Shown here: piece after piece, positions 17,526 through 27,307 of the stretch | Layout of the letters: the number at the start of each line of letters is the position of its first letter | Numbering within the stretch: position 1 is the stretch's first letter | Assembly (NCBI GenBank): GCA_963760735.1 | Contig: CAVXEB010000007.1 | Location: 1-64,000, forward strand | Length of the DNA stretch: 64,000 bases | From: CF-46 sp963760735 | Lineage (GTDB): Bacteria > Chloroflexota > Limnocylindria > Limnocylindrales > CSP1-4 | Direction: 5' to 3' | Notes under the pieces: generated by a model | Told to the model about the DNA's origin: nothing | The model's input: the letters and a program-made list of their open reading frames with translations, nothing else | The model's database searches: none | Position numbers and translations under genes: made by a program

Positions 17526-19142
17526 ATGACCGGAACGCGACGCGCCCCCAGGGCGGCCGGCCTCGCCGGCCTCCTCGTTGTCCTCCTGGCAACGCTCGCA
17601 GCGCCCGCCTCGGCTGCTGCGGCCGACTTCCCGAAGGGATGGGAGGGCTACCACACCTACGCCGAGATGGCCGCCGATGTGGCCGCCGTCGCGGCCGCCC
17701 ATCCGACGATCGCCGAGCGCGTCTCGATCGGCAAGAGCTACCAGGGCAGGACGATCTGGGCGGTGAAGATCTCGGACAACGTCGCCACCGATGAGAACGA
17801 GCCCGAGGTCCTGTTCGACGGCCTGACCCACAGCGACGAGCACATGGGTCTCGAGATGACCATGAAGATCATGCACTGGCTCGTGGACGGCTACGGCAAG
17901 GACCCCCGGATCACGAAGATCGTCGACACGCGCGAGGTCTGGATCATCCTGGCCGTCAACCCGGACGGCGCCGAATACGACATCGCCGGCGGCAGGTTCC
18001 ACTTCTGGCGCAAGAACCGCCAGCCGAACAAGGGCACAACGGCCATCGGGACCGACATCAACCGGAACTTCGGATACCGCTGGGGGATCGCCGAAGGACG
18101 GACGAGCCGGAACCCGCGGGCGATCACCTACACCGGGCCGTCCGCGTTCTCCACGCCCGAGGCGCGCAACGTCCGCGACTTCCTCGCCGGCCGGGTCGTC
18201 AACGGCCGGCAGCAGATCCGGACGGCGATCACGTTCCACGAGTCCGGCCGGCTGGTGATGTGGCCGTACGGCTACACGATGGCGAACCTCCCGAGCGACA
18301 TGACGCGCGACGACCACAACGCCCTCGTGATCATCGGCCGGCACATGGCGTCCACCAACAGGTACAAGCCGGAGCAGGCGAGTGACCTGTACCTGACGTC
18401 CGGCACGACGCGCGACTACGAGTACGGGACATACCGGATCTTCGCCTACACGTTCGAGATGTCCGTCAAGGACTATCCGGACGACTCCCTGATCGCCTCC
18501 GAGACCGGCCGCAACAAGGAGGCCGTCCTGTACCTGATCGAGCGGGCGGCGTGCCCGCTGGCCGTGCTCGGGACGGCGACCAGGATCGCCCGCTGCGGTG
18601 CGTTCGACGACGACCTCGAGGTCAATCGCGGCTGGCGGATCAACCTGGACGGCACCGACACCGCGACGGCCGGGCGCTGGCAGCGCGGCAATCCGTATCC
18701 CACCTCGACGGCCTCGGGGCGGAAGCAGCCCGACAGCGTCCCGTCGGGTCGTTCGGCGTTCGTGACCGGAACGGCCGCGGGGTCGTCCGCGGCGTCGTAC
18801 GACCTGGACGGCGGCCGGACCAGCGTGACCTCGCCGACGATCGCTCTTCCCGGTACGGCCCACCAGAAGCTCCAGTTCCGGTGGTCGTTCGCGCACGACC
18901 GAACCGCGCGCTCGGGTGACGAGTTCCGCGCGGAGGTGCTCGACGCCGGCGGAGTCGCGACGACCGTTCTCCTGGCGCGGGGCGCGTCCGTGGAGCGCAA
19001 CGCCGGGTGGCACCTCGCCTCGATCGACCTCTCGGCGTGGGCCGGCCAGACGGTGCGGATCCGGTTCTCGGCGACGGACGTCGGGACGAACGGCATCGTC
19101 GAGGCCGCCTTCGACGACGTGCGGGTGACCCAGCCGCAGTAG
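17526..19142 (+). CDS. secreted M14-family zinc carboxypeptidase with C-terminal beta-sandwich domain
   Basis: 538-aa exported metallopeptidase. Residues 1-31 are a signal peptide (basic start, hydrophobic core AGLAGLLVVLLATLAAP, ASA cleavage region). The M14 domain spans about 38-345: zinc ligands H102 and E105 in THSDEHMG and H238 in ITFHESGR; substrate-site DINRNFGYRWG at 177-187; probable catalytic E311 in YTFEMSVKD. After about 370 there is a domain of roughly 165 residues with alternating beta-strands (SLDLSAWAGQTVRIRFSATD-like pattern near the end), similar to MAM or jelly-roll binding modules. The start at 17526 was chosen because the signal peptide begins there; the open frame upstream lies antisense to the dehydrogenase. 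Role: probable extracellular protein or peptide degradation. Confidence 0.9.
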   Translation: MTGTRRAPRAAGLAGLLVVLLATLAAPASAAAADFPKGWEGYHTYAEMAADVAAVAAAHPTIAERVSIGKSYQGRTIWAVKISDNVATDENEPEVLFDGLTHSDEHMGLEMTMKIMHWLVDGYGKDPRITKIVDTREVWIILAVNPDGAEYDIAGGRFHFWRKNRQPNKGTTAIGTDINRNFGYRWGIAEGRTSRNPRAITYTGPSAFSTPEARNVRDFLAGRVVNGRQQIRTAITFHESGRLVMWPYGYTMANLPSDMTRDDHNALVIIGRHMASTNRYKPEQASDLYLTSGTTRDYEYGTYRIFAYTFEMSVKDYPDDSLIASETGRNKEAVLYLIERAACPLAVLGTATRIARCGAFDDDLEVNRGWRINLDGTDTATAGRWQRGNPYPTSTASGRKQPDSVPSGRSAFVTGTAAGSSAASYDLDGGRTSVTSPTIALPGTAHQKLQFRWSFAHDRTARSGDEFRAEVLDAGGVATTVLLARGASVERNAGWHLASIDLSAWAGQTVRIRFSATDVGTNGIVEAAFDDVRVTQPQ

Positions 19143-19209
19143 GCGCGGGTTCCCGGTCGGTCGCTATGCTCGCCGCGAGCCGCGGACCGGCGGCCAGCGG
19201 AGGGCAGGC

Positions 19210-19989
19210 ATGGGACTCCTGGAGGGCAAGCGGGCGCTGATCTTCGGCGTGGCGAACGACCACTCGATCGCCTGGGGGATCGCCCGGGCGCTCCACGCGG
19301 AAGGCGCCGAGGTCGGCTTCTCGTCGGTCGAGTCGTTGATCGAGAAGCGGGTCCGGCCGCTGGCGACCTCGATCGGGTCGACGTTCGTGGAGCCGTGCGA
19401 CGTCCAGCACGACGAGGACATCGAGCGCGTCTTCGCCCGCTGGGGCGCGACCCACGACGGCCTCGACATCCTCGTCCATGCCCTCGCATTCGCGAAGCGC
19501 GAGGACCTGAGCGGCCGGTTCGTCGACACGTCACGCGACGGATTCGCGCTGGCCCACGACGTGTCGGCGTACTCCCTGGTCGGCCTGACGCGGGCTGCCC
19601 TGCCCCACCTCCACCGTGGCTCGTCGATCCTCACGCTGACCTACTACGGCGCCGAGAAGGTCGTCGCCAACTACAACGTGATGGGCGTCGCGAAGGCGGC
19701 ACTGGAGGCGTCGGTTCGCTACCTCGCCGCGGACCTCGGGCCGGACGGGATCCGGGTCAATGCGATCAGCGCGGGCCCCATCCGGACGCTGGCCGCGGCC
19801 GGCATCGGCGGGTTCAAGAAGATGTACGGGGAGTTCGCCGACATCGCGCCGCTCCGCGCGAACGTCACGATCGAGGACGTCGGGCGGACCGCGGTGTACC
19901 TCGCGTCCGACCTGTCATCCGCGGTGACCGGCGAGGTGATCTACGTCGACGCGGGGTTCAGCGTGCTCGGGGTCCCGACGGAGGGCTGA
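19210..19989 (+). CDS. fabI: enoyl-[acyl-carrier-protein] reductase FabI
   Basis: 259-aa NADH-dependent enoyl-ACP reductase of type II fatty-acid synthesis, a short-chain dehydrogenase fold. The N-terminal nucleotide site reads GVANDHSIAWGIA (13-25), diagnostic for FabI. The catalytic pair is Y155 and K162 in YNVMGVAK, with Y145 and Y146 in LTYYGAEKVV, matching the Y-x6-K arrangement. AGPIRTLAAAGI (189-200) is the substrate-loop region. Length is normal. A GGAGGG motif precedes ATG 19210 by eight bases (gcggagggcaggc). It is 67 bp downstream of the M14 gene but functionally unrelated. Confidence 0.95.
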   Translation: MGLLEGKRALIFGVANDHSIAWGIARALHAEGAEVGFSSVESLIEKRVRPLATSIGSTFVEPCDVQHDEDIERVFARWGATHDGLDILVHALAFAKREDLSGRFVDTSRDGFALAHDVSAYSLVGLTRAALPHLHRGSSILTLTYYGAEKVVANYNVMGVAKAALEASVRYLAADLGPDGIRVNAISAGPIRTLAAAGIGGFKKMYGEFADIAPLRANVTIEDVGRTAVYLASDLSSAVTGEVIYVDAGFSVLGVPTEG

Positions 19990-20258
19990 CCGGGTTGGAG
20001 CGGGCCTCCGGCTCGCCCGCGCCGCCCGTCCGCACCCGCCCGCACGCCGAGTTCCCGAGGCGTGGTGGTGGCACACGCGAGGACGCGCGGCGCAGGGCGT
20101 CATGCGGGCGATCGAATGCCGGGCCGGGCATCCGTGGGCGGAGCACACGCCGGGCGCGCCAGGACGTGGATGCGTGTGGGTGAGCCACGCCTGAACAGCG
20201 AGGATGGGGCAAGGCGAGGAGCCCGCGAGGCCGGCGGAGCCGCACGGGCCATCGGCGA
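19990..20258. other. non-coding gap between convergent genes
   Basis: About 270 bp between fabI (rightward) and the leftward gene ending at 20259. I see no credible gene, tRNA or strong hairpin with a T-run in it; open frames here are short, Arg/Ala-rich and lack a ribosome-binding site. Confidence 0.5.
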
Positions 20259-20846
20259 TCAGGTCGCGCCGGTGAAGTCCTTCGCCATCGCGGCGTGGTA
20301 GACCTTCGGCGGCTCCTCGAAGAGGTCGCTCGCATCGCCGCCGGACCCGTCGTCGACCTCGATCCACGTCGCCTGCGAGCGGTTGATCAGAATCGTCTCG
20401 AACGACTCCGTGACCTGCTCCACGCCCTTCTCGTAGGTGATCGTCGCGTCGGTGAGCGGGACAAGCACGTCACGTCCGGCCAGGACCGTGGCCGGGTCGC
20501 GCCAGCCCGGGTCGATGGACACCCCGGTCGGGATGTGGAGCCAGCCGCGGACGACGTAGCGAACGATCCCGAGTGTGACCCGCTGGACGTCCGTGCGGCG
20601 CCGGCGCGTCTCGACGCCGCGGCGGCCGCTGACGAGCGCTGCGACGATCGAGCCCACGGCCACGGTCACGTCGGCGAACTGCGGCGGCACGCCGATCAGG
20701 AGGTCCTGGACTTCGGAGCCGCGCATGACGATCCGAGGGACGGAGTTGAGCATGTCGCTCAGCCGGTCGTCGGCGAGCGGAATCGAGCCGCTGATGCGGC
20801 GATCGGCCGTGAAGACGATCAGCTCGACAGGCATCTCGGTCGCCAT
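20259..20846 (-). CDS. uncharacterised 195-aa protein downstream of ABC exporter genes
   Basis: Soluble, mostly beta-strand protein. It begins MATEMPVELIVFTADRRI and contains two similar-looking halves: a first with VFTADRRISGSIPLADDRLSDMLN and a second around VVRGWLHIPTGVSIDP. LINRSQATWIEVDD near residue 165 is probably the closing strand of the second half. This recalls small DUF6812-like domains, but I am not certain. The ATG at 20846 gives the natural N-terminus; the frame stays open upstream into the ABC permease gene with low-complexity sequence. It lies 80 bp downstream of the permease, same strand, so it may be the last gene of the ABC operon. Function unknown. Confidence 0.7.
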   Translation of the reverse strand: MATEMPVELIVFTADRRISGSIPLADDRLSDMLNSVPRIVMRGSEVQDLLIGVPPQFADVTVAVGSIVAALVSGRRGVETRRRRTDVQRVTLGIVRYVVRGWLHIPTGVSIDPGWRDPATVLAGRDVLVPLTDATITYEKGVEQVTESFETILINRSQATWIEVDDGSGGDASDLFEEPPKVYHAAMAKDFTGAT

Positions 20847-20926
20847 CGTGCGCCCGAGGCGGCCGCACTGCCAGATACCCGTTGGTCCCTCGACGACCGG
20901 GACCCACGTGGCACGAGAATCGAGGT

Positions 20927-21667
20927 CTATTCGGCGGATCGGACCTGGTAGACGCCGAGCCGCCAGGACGCAAGCGCCGTGATCACGACCAGCGCGATCC
21001 CGGCGTACAGGAAGCCCTGGCTCCCGACGACCGATGTCAGCGTCTCGGGTGGCGCGAGCGCGGCGACGATCCCACGGACGTACTCGCGGACGCTGAGGAG
21101 CTGCGTTCCGGGCAGCGCGCCCGCGAGCAGGCCCTCCCACAGGAGCGCGTACGCGAGCCCGATGATCAGTCCGCGGCTCGTGACGGCGCTCAGGGCGATG
21201 AAGATCGCGGTGTAGACGAACGAGCCGACGATCACGCCGACCGCGAAGGCCGTCGTCACGCCCATCTCGTTGGCGCCGAGCCCACCGATCAGGGCGCCCG
21301 ACAGGATCGTCGAGGCGAACAGGATCGCAGCGGACAGTGTCCCGGCGACGACGAGCTTCGGGACGATGATCGCCCAGCGCGGGATGGGTTTCGTCAGGAT
21401 GTGGATCGCCGTCCCGTCGTCGAGCTCGGAGCCGAGGGCCGCCGTCCCGAAGACGAGGGCGACGAGCGGCAGCACGCTCGAGACGAGGAGCCCCTCGAGC
21501 GACGGCTCGAGGCGGTTGGGCCGCGGGCCGCCGTTGCCGAGCCGGATGAAGATCCCGAGGAGGACCGGGGCGCCCGCCACGAGCAGCATCAGGAGCGTCC
21601 GCCGGCGCCCCATGAGCGCGCGTGCGGTCACAGAGCCGATCGCCGTCATCGCGGAGAGGCGGCTCAT
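20927..21667 (-). CDS. ABC-2 type transporter permease
   Basis: 246-aa integral membrane protein with about six hydrophobic helices; the second cytoplasmic part contains SELDDGTAIHILTKPIPRW, a hallmark of ABC-2 permeases of the NosY/Nat family (E-x-x-x-G-T...L-x-x-P). It should form the membrane part of an exporter with the ATPase encoded just upstream at 21684-22666, 16 bp away. The start ATG at 21667 precedes a typical amphipathic N-terminus. Substrate unknown. Confidence 0.87.
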   Translation of the reverse strand: MSRLSAMTAIGSVTARALMGRRRTLLMLLVAGAPVLLGIFIRLGNGGPRPNRLEPSLEGLLVSSVLPLVALVFGTAALGSELDDGTAIHILTKPIPRWAIIVPKLVVAGTLSAAILFASTILSGALIGGLGANEMGVTTAFAVGVIVGSFVYTAIFIALSAVTSRGLIIGLAYALLWEGLLAGALPGTQLLSVREYVRGIVAALAPPETLTSVVGSQGFLYAGIALVVITALASWRLGVYQVRSAE

Positions 21668-21683
21668 GGCTCGTCCCGGTCCG

Positions 21684-22666
21684 TCATCGGCGGCTCACGA
21701 GGTACTCGAACACGCTCTCGAGCGAGTCGTCGGTCGGGGCGACCTCGAGGAGCCGGACGTTCGCGTCACGGGCAACGCGGGCCACGCTCCTCGTGAACCC
21801 GGAGAACTCCGAGACCCGGACCGTCAGGCGATCGTCGCGAAGCTCCGTCCCGAAGACGGCGGGCTCCGCCATGAACGCCGCCGCGAGGCGGCGATCGTCG
21901 GACGAGCGAACCCGGAACGTGTGCGGCCGATCGGTCATCAGCTGGCGGATCGCCCGGTAGTCGCCCGCCGCGGCGAGGCGGCCGGAGTGGATGACGAGGA
22001 TCCCGTCCGCGAGCCGCTCGACCTCCTCGAGGATGTGCGAGCTGAACAGGATCGTCCGGCCGTCCTCGGCCATGGACCGGAGCAGGTCCATCATGTGCAG
22101 CCGCTGGCGCGGATCCATGCCGTTGAACGGCTCGTCGAGCAGGAGGATCGCCGGCTCGTGGACGAGCGCCGCCGCGATCTTCGCGCGCTGGCGCATCCCC
22201 TTCGAGTACGTCGCCGACCGGCGCGATCGGCCGCACCGGCCAGGTCCACGGTGTCGATCGCGCGCCCGGTCGCGGCCGCGGGATCCGGCAGGCCCTGGAG
22301 CCGGGCGGCCAGCTCGATGAACTGGCGCCCGGTCAGGAACGCGTGGACGGCCTCACGCTCAGGGACGAGCCCGATCCTCGCGTAGATCGTCGGGTCGTGC
22401 CAGGCGGGCCGGCCGTCGATGAGGACCTGGCCGGACGACGGCTCGAGAAGGCCCGACAGGAGGTGGAGCAGCGTCGACTTGCCCGCCCCGTTCGGCCCGA
22501 GGAGGCCGGTGACCCCGGAGCCGATGGAGAACGTGATGTCGTTGACCGCGACGACGTTCCCGAACCAGCGCGAGACCCGGTCGAGCACGATCGGGGCGTC
22601 GGGCGCGCTCACCGCAGCCGCCGGGGTGGCCGCGGTTGCCGGTGTGGTCCCGCTGACGTCGGTCAT
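21684..22666 (-). CDS. ABC transporter ATP-binding protein, one frameshift
   Basis: About 327-residue ABC ATPase (CcmA/NatA type). The first frame gives VLDRVSRWFGNVVAVNDITF and Walker A GLLGPNGAGKSTLL; the second frame gives signature TYSKGMRQRAKIAAALVHEP, Walker B ILLLDEPFNGMDP and switch histidine SSHILEEVERLADG. The frames join near 22218-22222, where one base appears to be missing, just before the signature motif, so the ATPase would be inactive if the shift were real. A Thr/Ala/Pro-rich linker follows the start. Its ATG (22666) overlaps the stop of the permease at 22663 by 4 bp, and it pairs with the permease at 20927. Confidence 0.87.
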
Positions 22667-23580
22667 ATCGTGAACCGGCTGAACCGGCGGACGACGACCG
22701 CGACGGACACGAGGGTGATCGCGATCGCGCTGGCGAGGAATGTCCAGATCGGCAGATCGAAGAAGAACAGGTCCTCGGGCAGGGCGTTGCCGAAGAACAG
22801 CGCGCTCGTGCCGTCGAGGATCGTGCCCGGGCTCAGGAGCACGAGCACGACGCCGAGCGCGCCGGACCCCTGGGTGATCACCGCGCTCGCGACGAGCCCC
22901 GGCAGGACGAACAGGGCGATGATCCCGGCCGTCGCGTACGCCCGGCGAGGGGTGAAGGCCGACACGAGCATCGACAGGCTGCCGAACAGGCACGTGATGA
23001 CCAGCGCCTGGGCGAGGACGGCGGGCAGGATCGGCAGGTCGTCGCGGAGCGACGTGCCGACGTCGGTCGACAGGAGGACGCGACCGATCAGGAGGACGAC
23101 CATCGGGAACAGCAGCACGACGACCAGCGCGAGGCCGAAGCCGGCCAGCCTGGCAAGGGCGTAGTCGGGGCGTCGGAGGGCCCGGGCGAAGTACAGCGCG
23201 AGGACCCCGTGACGCTGATCCCGCGAGAAGAGCTCCGGGGCCTGCGCGGCGCAGAACAGCGCGATGATCGCGTCGATCGACCGGTAGTAGGTGTCGTAGC
23301 CGATCGGCGAGGCGGCCTCGAACTGTTCCCTCGCGCCGAGTCGCGCGGCGAGCGTCAGGACGCCGACGACGATCACGGCGGGCAGGACGGCCAGCGCCCC
23401 GAAGATCACCGGCGCGAACTTCGCCCGGAGGCCCCGCCCGATCCCGTACGTCGTGCGGAAGCTGTCGATCACGAGCGATCGGATGGCATGGCTGCGTCCG
23501 AGCCGCGGCCCCTCGTAGCGTCGGTAGCCGAGGTCGTAGATGTTTCCCGTTCGGATCGCGGGAGCGGTCGGCTCGGTCAT
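22663..23580 (-). CDS. ABC-2 type transporter permease
   Basis: 305-aa membrane protein with six or more hydrophobic helices. The N-terminal YDLGYRRYEGPRLGR is a known signature of one ABC-2 permease group. FSRDQRHGVLALYFARALRRPDY near 120-142 is the coupling-helix region. It overlaps the ATPase genes on both sides by 4 bp (ATGA at 23580/23577 and 22666/22663), so four exporter genes form one translationally coupled unit. It is likely paired with the ATPase at 23577. Substrate unknown. Confidence 0.88.
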   Translation of the reverse strand: MTEPTAPAIRTGNIYDLGYRRYEGPRLGRSHAIRSLVIDSFRTTYGIGRGLRAKFAPVIFGALAVLPAVIVVGVLTLAARLGAREQFEAASPIGYDTYYRSIDAIIALFCAAQAPELFSRDQRHGVLALYFARALRRPDYALARLAGFGLALVVVLLFPMVVLLIGRVLLSTDVGTSLRDDLPILPAVLAQALVITCLFGSLSMLVSAFTPRRAYATAGIIALFVLPGLVASAVITQGSGALGVVLVLLSPGTILDGTSALFFGNALPEDLFFFDLPIWTFLASAIAITLVSVAVVVRRFSRFTI

Positions 23581-24615
23581 CGATCGTCTCCGGCCTCCGG
23601 CGGGGTCGACGCGGCCGCCGGCGGGGTCGACGCGGCCGCCGGCGGGGTTGCCGCGGCCGCAGTCGCGGCGACGGGCGATGGAGCCGCCGGGGCCGCAACG
23701 GGCGTGGGGGCCGCCGGATCGTCGCGGAAGAGGTCCTCGAGACGGTGACGGCGCTGCTCGATCCGGACCAGGGGCAGGCCGAGCTCCGCGACGGTGTCCC
23801 GGACGAGGTCGTACGGCCGCTCGTCGACGAGGTCGATGAGGACCGCCGAGCCGTCGATGATCGTCTGGAGCCCGGCGGCGGTCAGCCGCGCGGCCAGGAT
23901 GTCGCGACCGTCCTCGACCTCGACGGCGAGGGTCCCGGTCCGCTCGGTGAACGAGCCGAGCGGGGCGGAGCGGAGGAGCTTGCCGCCCTCGATCGCCACC
24001 AGGTGGTCGCAGACCCGCTCGATCTCGCCGAGGAGGTGCGAGGCCACGATGACCGCGATCCCGAACTCGGTCCCGGTCCGGTGGACGAGCTCGAGCATCT
24101 CGTCGCGACCGGCCGGGTCGAGCCCGTTCGTCGGCTCGTCGAGGAGCAGGAGCCGCGGATCGTGGACGAGCGCCTGGGCGAGCTTGACCCGCTGACGCAT
24201 CCCGGTGGAATAGCCGCCGATCGCCCGGTAGCGCTCCTCGTAGAGCCCGACGTGGCGGAGGACCTCGGCGGTCCGCTCCCGCGCGGCGGTCCGAGGCAGC
24301 CCCGAGATCTGGGCCAGGTGCGCGACGACGTCCGTTGCAGCCATGTCCGGCGGCAGGCAGTCGTGCTCGGGCATGTAGCCGATGAGCTCGCGGATCTCGA
24401 CGCCCTTCGTCGCGACGTCGAGGCCGAAGACGGTCGCGCTCCCGCTCGTCGGCGAGATCAGCCCGAGGAGGACCTTCAGGAGCGTGCTCTTGCCCGGCCC
24501 CGTTCGACCCGACGAGGCCGATGATCCCCGGCTCGACCTCGACGGTCAGGGCGTCGAGCGCGGTGACGCCGCCGCCGTAGCGCTTCGTCAGGTCCGTCGT
24601 CGCGATCAGGGACAC
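23577..24615 (-). CDS. ABC transporter ATP-binding protein, frameshift in Walker A, Pro/Ala repeat tail
   Basis: ABC ATPase of about 346 residues. The N-terminal frame reads LIATTDLTKRYGGGVTALDA and GSNGAG, then breaks exactly inside Walker A at a CCC run (24493-24495); one base fewer restores GAGKSTLL. The rest shows MPEHDCLPPD, signature YSTGMRQRVKLAQALVHDP, Walker B LLLLDEPTNGLDP and the switch SHLLGEIERVCDH. The GTG at 24615 fits the family start. After about residue 305 the protein ends in a Pro/Ala/Thr tail encoded by a 21-bp tandem repeat. It is the first gene of the four-gene exporter operon running left. The frameshift is probably a homopolymer sequence error. Confidence 0.87.
23597..23659. 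repeat. 21-bp tandem repeat, three units
   Basis: Two identical 21-bp units (23597-23617 and 23618-23638) and a third with about three changes (23639-23659). On the minus strand they encode PPAAAST units in the C-terminal tail of the ABC ATPase. The unit is a multiple of 3, so unit gain or loss would only lengthen or shorten the tail. Confidence 0.85.
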
Positions 24616-24687
24616 CCTGAAAGGGTATCGGGCCGAACGGGTCCGGCGTTGCCGTTGGTCCACGGAACGTGGAGGGGCGATGGAGAC

Positions 24688-27178
24688 CTAGAGTCGGTCG
24701 GCCTCGAGCTCGCCGGAGCGGAGCCACCGCTCGGCGCGGGAGAGCCAGCCCGCGGCGACGCGTCGCGCGCGGCGGGTCGTGCGACCCGCACGACGATCCT
24801 TCGCACGGCCGCGCGGCCGCAGCGTGCGCCGGCGAGGGCTCACTCGTGACGACCGTCGACGCGGCAACATCGCCGGCCGGACCGACGGGCTCGGGTTCTT
24901 CGATCCGGGTCGCGCTCACCGCGTCCAGGAGTGCCGACGGCTCCTCGTCGGACGCCTCGTTGGCGGCCATCGCCGCGGCTCCGACGGAGGCGGCGACGCC
25001 CGCGGCATCCTCCGGTTCCGACGGGGTCCCGGCCGGTGCCTCGGCGACGGTCGCCGCAGCCACCGGAATCGGCGGCTGGCTCGCCTCGGCCAACGGGCGG
25101 AGCGCCCCGCTCAGCCGTCGCCCGGCCCGGTCCACGACATCGGTCCACGCCCGCGGCCGCGCCCCGGCGGCGCGCCACTCTTCGCCGGCGTTGGCGACGT
25201 CCCGCCGGCCGTCGAACAGCTCGTCGAACGTCGCACCGTCGACTCGCTCGTGCTCGACGAGGTAGGCGGCAAGTCGGCGGAGCGTCTCGAGATGGTCGAC
25301 GAGGGTCCGGCTCGCCTCGGCGTAGGCCCCGTCGAGGATGGCCCGGATCGCGCGCGTCGCTGCGGCCTGGACGTCGGAGGGGAGCGATCGGTCACCCGTC
25401 GGGACGAGGAACGACAGGGAGCCGCGGCCCGAGATCCCGCCGTCGACCGCGTCGGGATCGTGGCCCATCCCCCACTTCGTCACCATCGCGGTCGCGATCC
25501 GGTTGGCGGCCTCGAAGTCGTTCGACGCGCCACCGGTCACCTCGTGAAACAGGAGCTCCTCGGCCGCCCGTCCGCCCATCAGGGCGACGAGCCGCGCCCG
25601 GAGGTCGGACTCCGACGGCAGGTCGTTGTCCTCCTGGCTGCTGACCGTGACACCGAGCGCCTCGCCGTGGGCGAACAGCGAGATCTCCTCGACCTTGCGC
25701 TTGTCGCCGTGGACCTTGCCGCAGATCGCGTGGCCGATCTCGTGAGCCGCGATGATCGACCGCTCGCGCTCGTCCATCGACCGGCGCCGCGACGTCCCGA
25801 CGGCGACCTTCAGCCAGCCGGCGTGAAGGTCCTCGGGCTCGATCACCTCGGCGCCTCGGCGAGCGGCCAGGATCGCGGCCTCGTTGAGCAGATCGGCCAG
25901 CATCGCGCCGGAGAAGCCATACGTCTTTCGGGCGACCTCCTCGAGGTCGGTCGTGATCGCGAGCGGCTTGTTCCGGGCGTGGACGTCGAGGATCGATCGG
26001 CGGCCCTTCACGTCCGGCAGGCCGACGTGGATCTTCCGGTTGAAGCGGCCGGGCCGGAGGACCGCCGGGTCCAGGACGTCGATCCGGTTCGTGGCGGCGA
26101 TGACGATGACGTCGTCCGTCGTGCCGAAGCCGTCGAGCTCGACGAGCAGCTGGTTCAGCGTCTGCTCGCGCTCCTCGTGGCTGTTCGGGCCGCCGCGGGC
26201 CTTGCCGATCGCGTCGAACTCGTCGAAGAAGATGACGCCGCGGCCGGGCTTGCGGGCCTGGGCGAACAGGTCACGGATCCGCCGGGCACCGACGCCGACG
26301 AACTTCTCGACGAACTCCGAGCCGGAGGCGTAGTAGAACGGCACGCCGGCCTCGGCGGCGACGGCGCGGGCGAGCATCGTCTTGCCGGTGCCGGGCGGGC
26401 CCCAGAGCATGATCCCGCGCGGGATCCGGGCGCCGAGCTTCCGGAACCGCTCGGGCTGCCGGAGGAACTCGATCGTCTCGGTCAGCTCGAGCTTCGCCTC
26501 GTCGACGCCCGCCACGTCGTCGAGGGTGACCCGGGCGACCGGCTGGAGACCGCCTTCCGCGGTCGTGGCCGGGCTCGTACCGGCCGCGGGATCGGGCGGC
26601 ATGATCGTCGTGAACCGCGACCCACTGTCGCGCATCCCGATCGTCGACCGGCGCTGGATCCGCCAGGTGAAGGCGATCATCACGACGAGGAAGAGGACGG
26701 GGATGACCAGGGCCAGCGGGTTCGGGCCGGCCGTCGCGGGATGGGCCAGACCGGCGGCCTCGGCGGTCAGGAGCTTGCCGTAGCCGAGCGTCGTCAGCGC
26801 CGAGACGGCGTCCTCCGCGTTCACGGACAGGTCGATCTCGACGACCTCGCCGCTCCGCGTCCGGGCAAGGAGCCCACCGCTCGTCCCGGCGACGGCCGGC
26901 TCGGCGGTGATCGCGTCGATGTCGCCCGCCTCGATGTGACGCTCGAGGTCCGCGAGCGTCCAGCCACTGCGGGCGGTGAACGCGGGCTCGGTCGGGGCCG
27001 CGGGCTTCGGTGTGCCGCTCGACACCGCGAGCACTCCACCGATCACGACGGCGAAGGCGACGACGCCGACGCCCGCGGCGAGCGGCCTCGGGTGGCGGCG
27101 GAGGGCGGCGGCACCGCGCGAGAGGCGGTGGCGGATGGCGGCGGTGAGGCGATGAAGACGCGTCATGTTCCGGGGCAT
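24688..27178 (-). CDS. ftsH: FtsH-type AAA ATP-dependent zinc metalloprotease
   Basis: Membrane-bound ATP-dependent protease of about 830 residues that degrades misfolded membrane and regulatory proteins. Layout: membrane helix at 35-52, a periplasmic domain of about 90 residues, second helix at 155-171, AAA domain with Walker A GPPGTGKT (260-267), Walker B GVIFFDEFDAIG (314-325) and SRH AATNRIDVLDPAVLRPGRF, then the protease domain with zinc motif HEIGH (479-483). The C-terminus is unusual: an Ala/Glu-rich low-complexity stretch of about 110 residues. One frame there would run on into the downstream ABC gene, while another ends at 24688 with GWLSRAERWLRSGELEADRL, so I infer a one-base shift near 24800. 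Alternative start ATG at 27166. The sequence fits FtsH in order of domains; it may be one of several paralogues. Confidence 0.88.
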
Positions 27179-27307
27179 CGGACTCGTGAGATTCCCCTTG
27201 GATCGGGGGCCTCTGCATCCTCCCCGATCGCCGGACGCAGCGGCATCGTCCGAATGGGGGATGCGTGGCCGTGACGTCCTTCGGGTGGCGGTGTGGAATT
27301 CGCAATG

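Noticed and set aside
24779..27274. Long plus-strand frame opposite ftsH
   Set aside because: Antisense shadow with charged low-complexity translation; FtsH on the other strand has all catalytic motifs.
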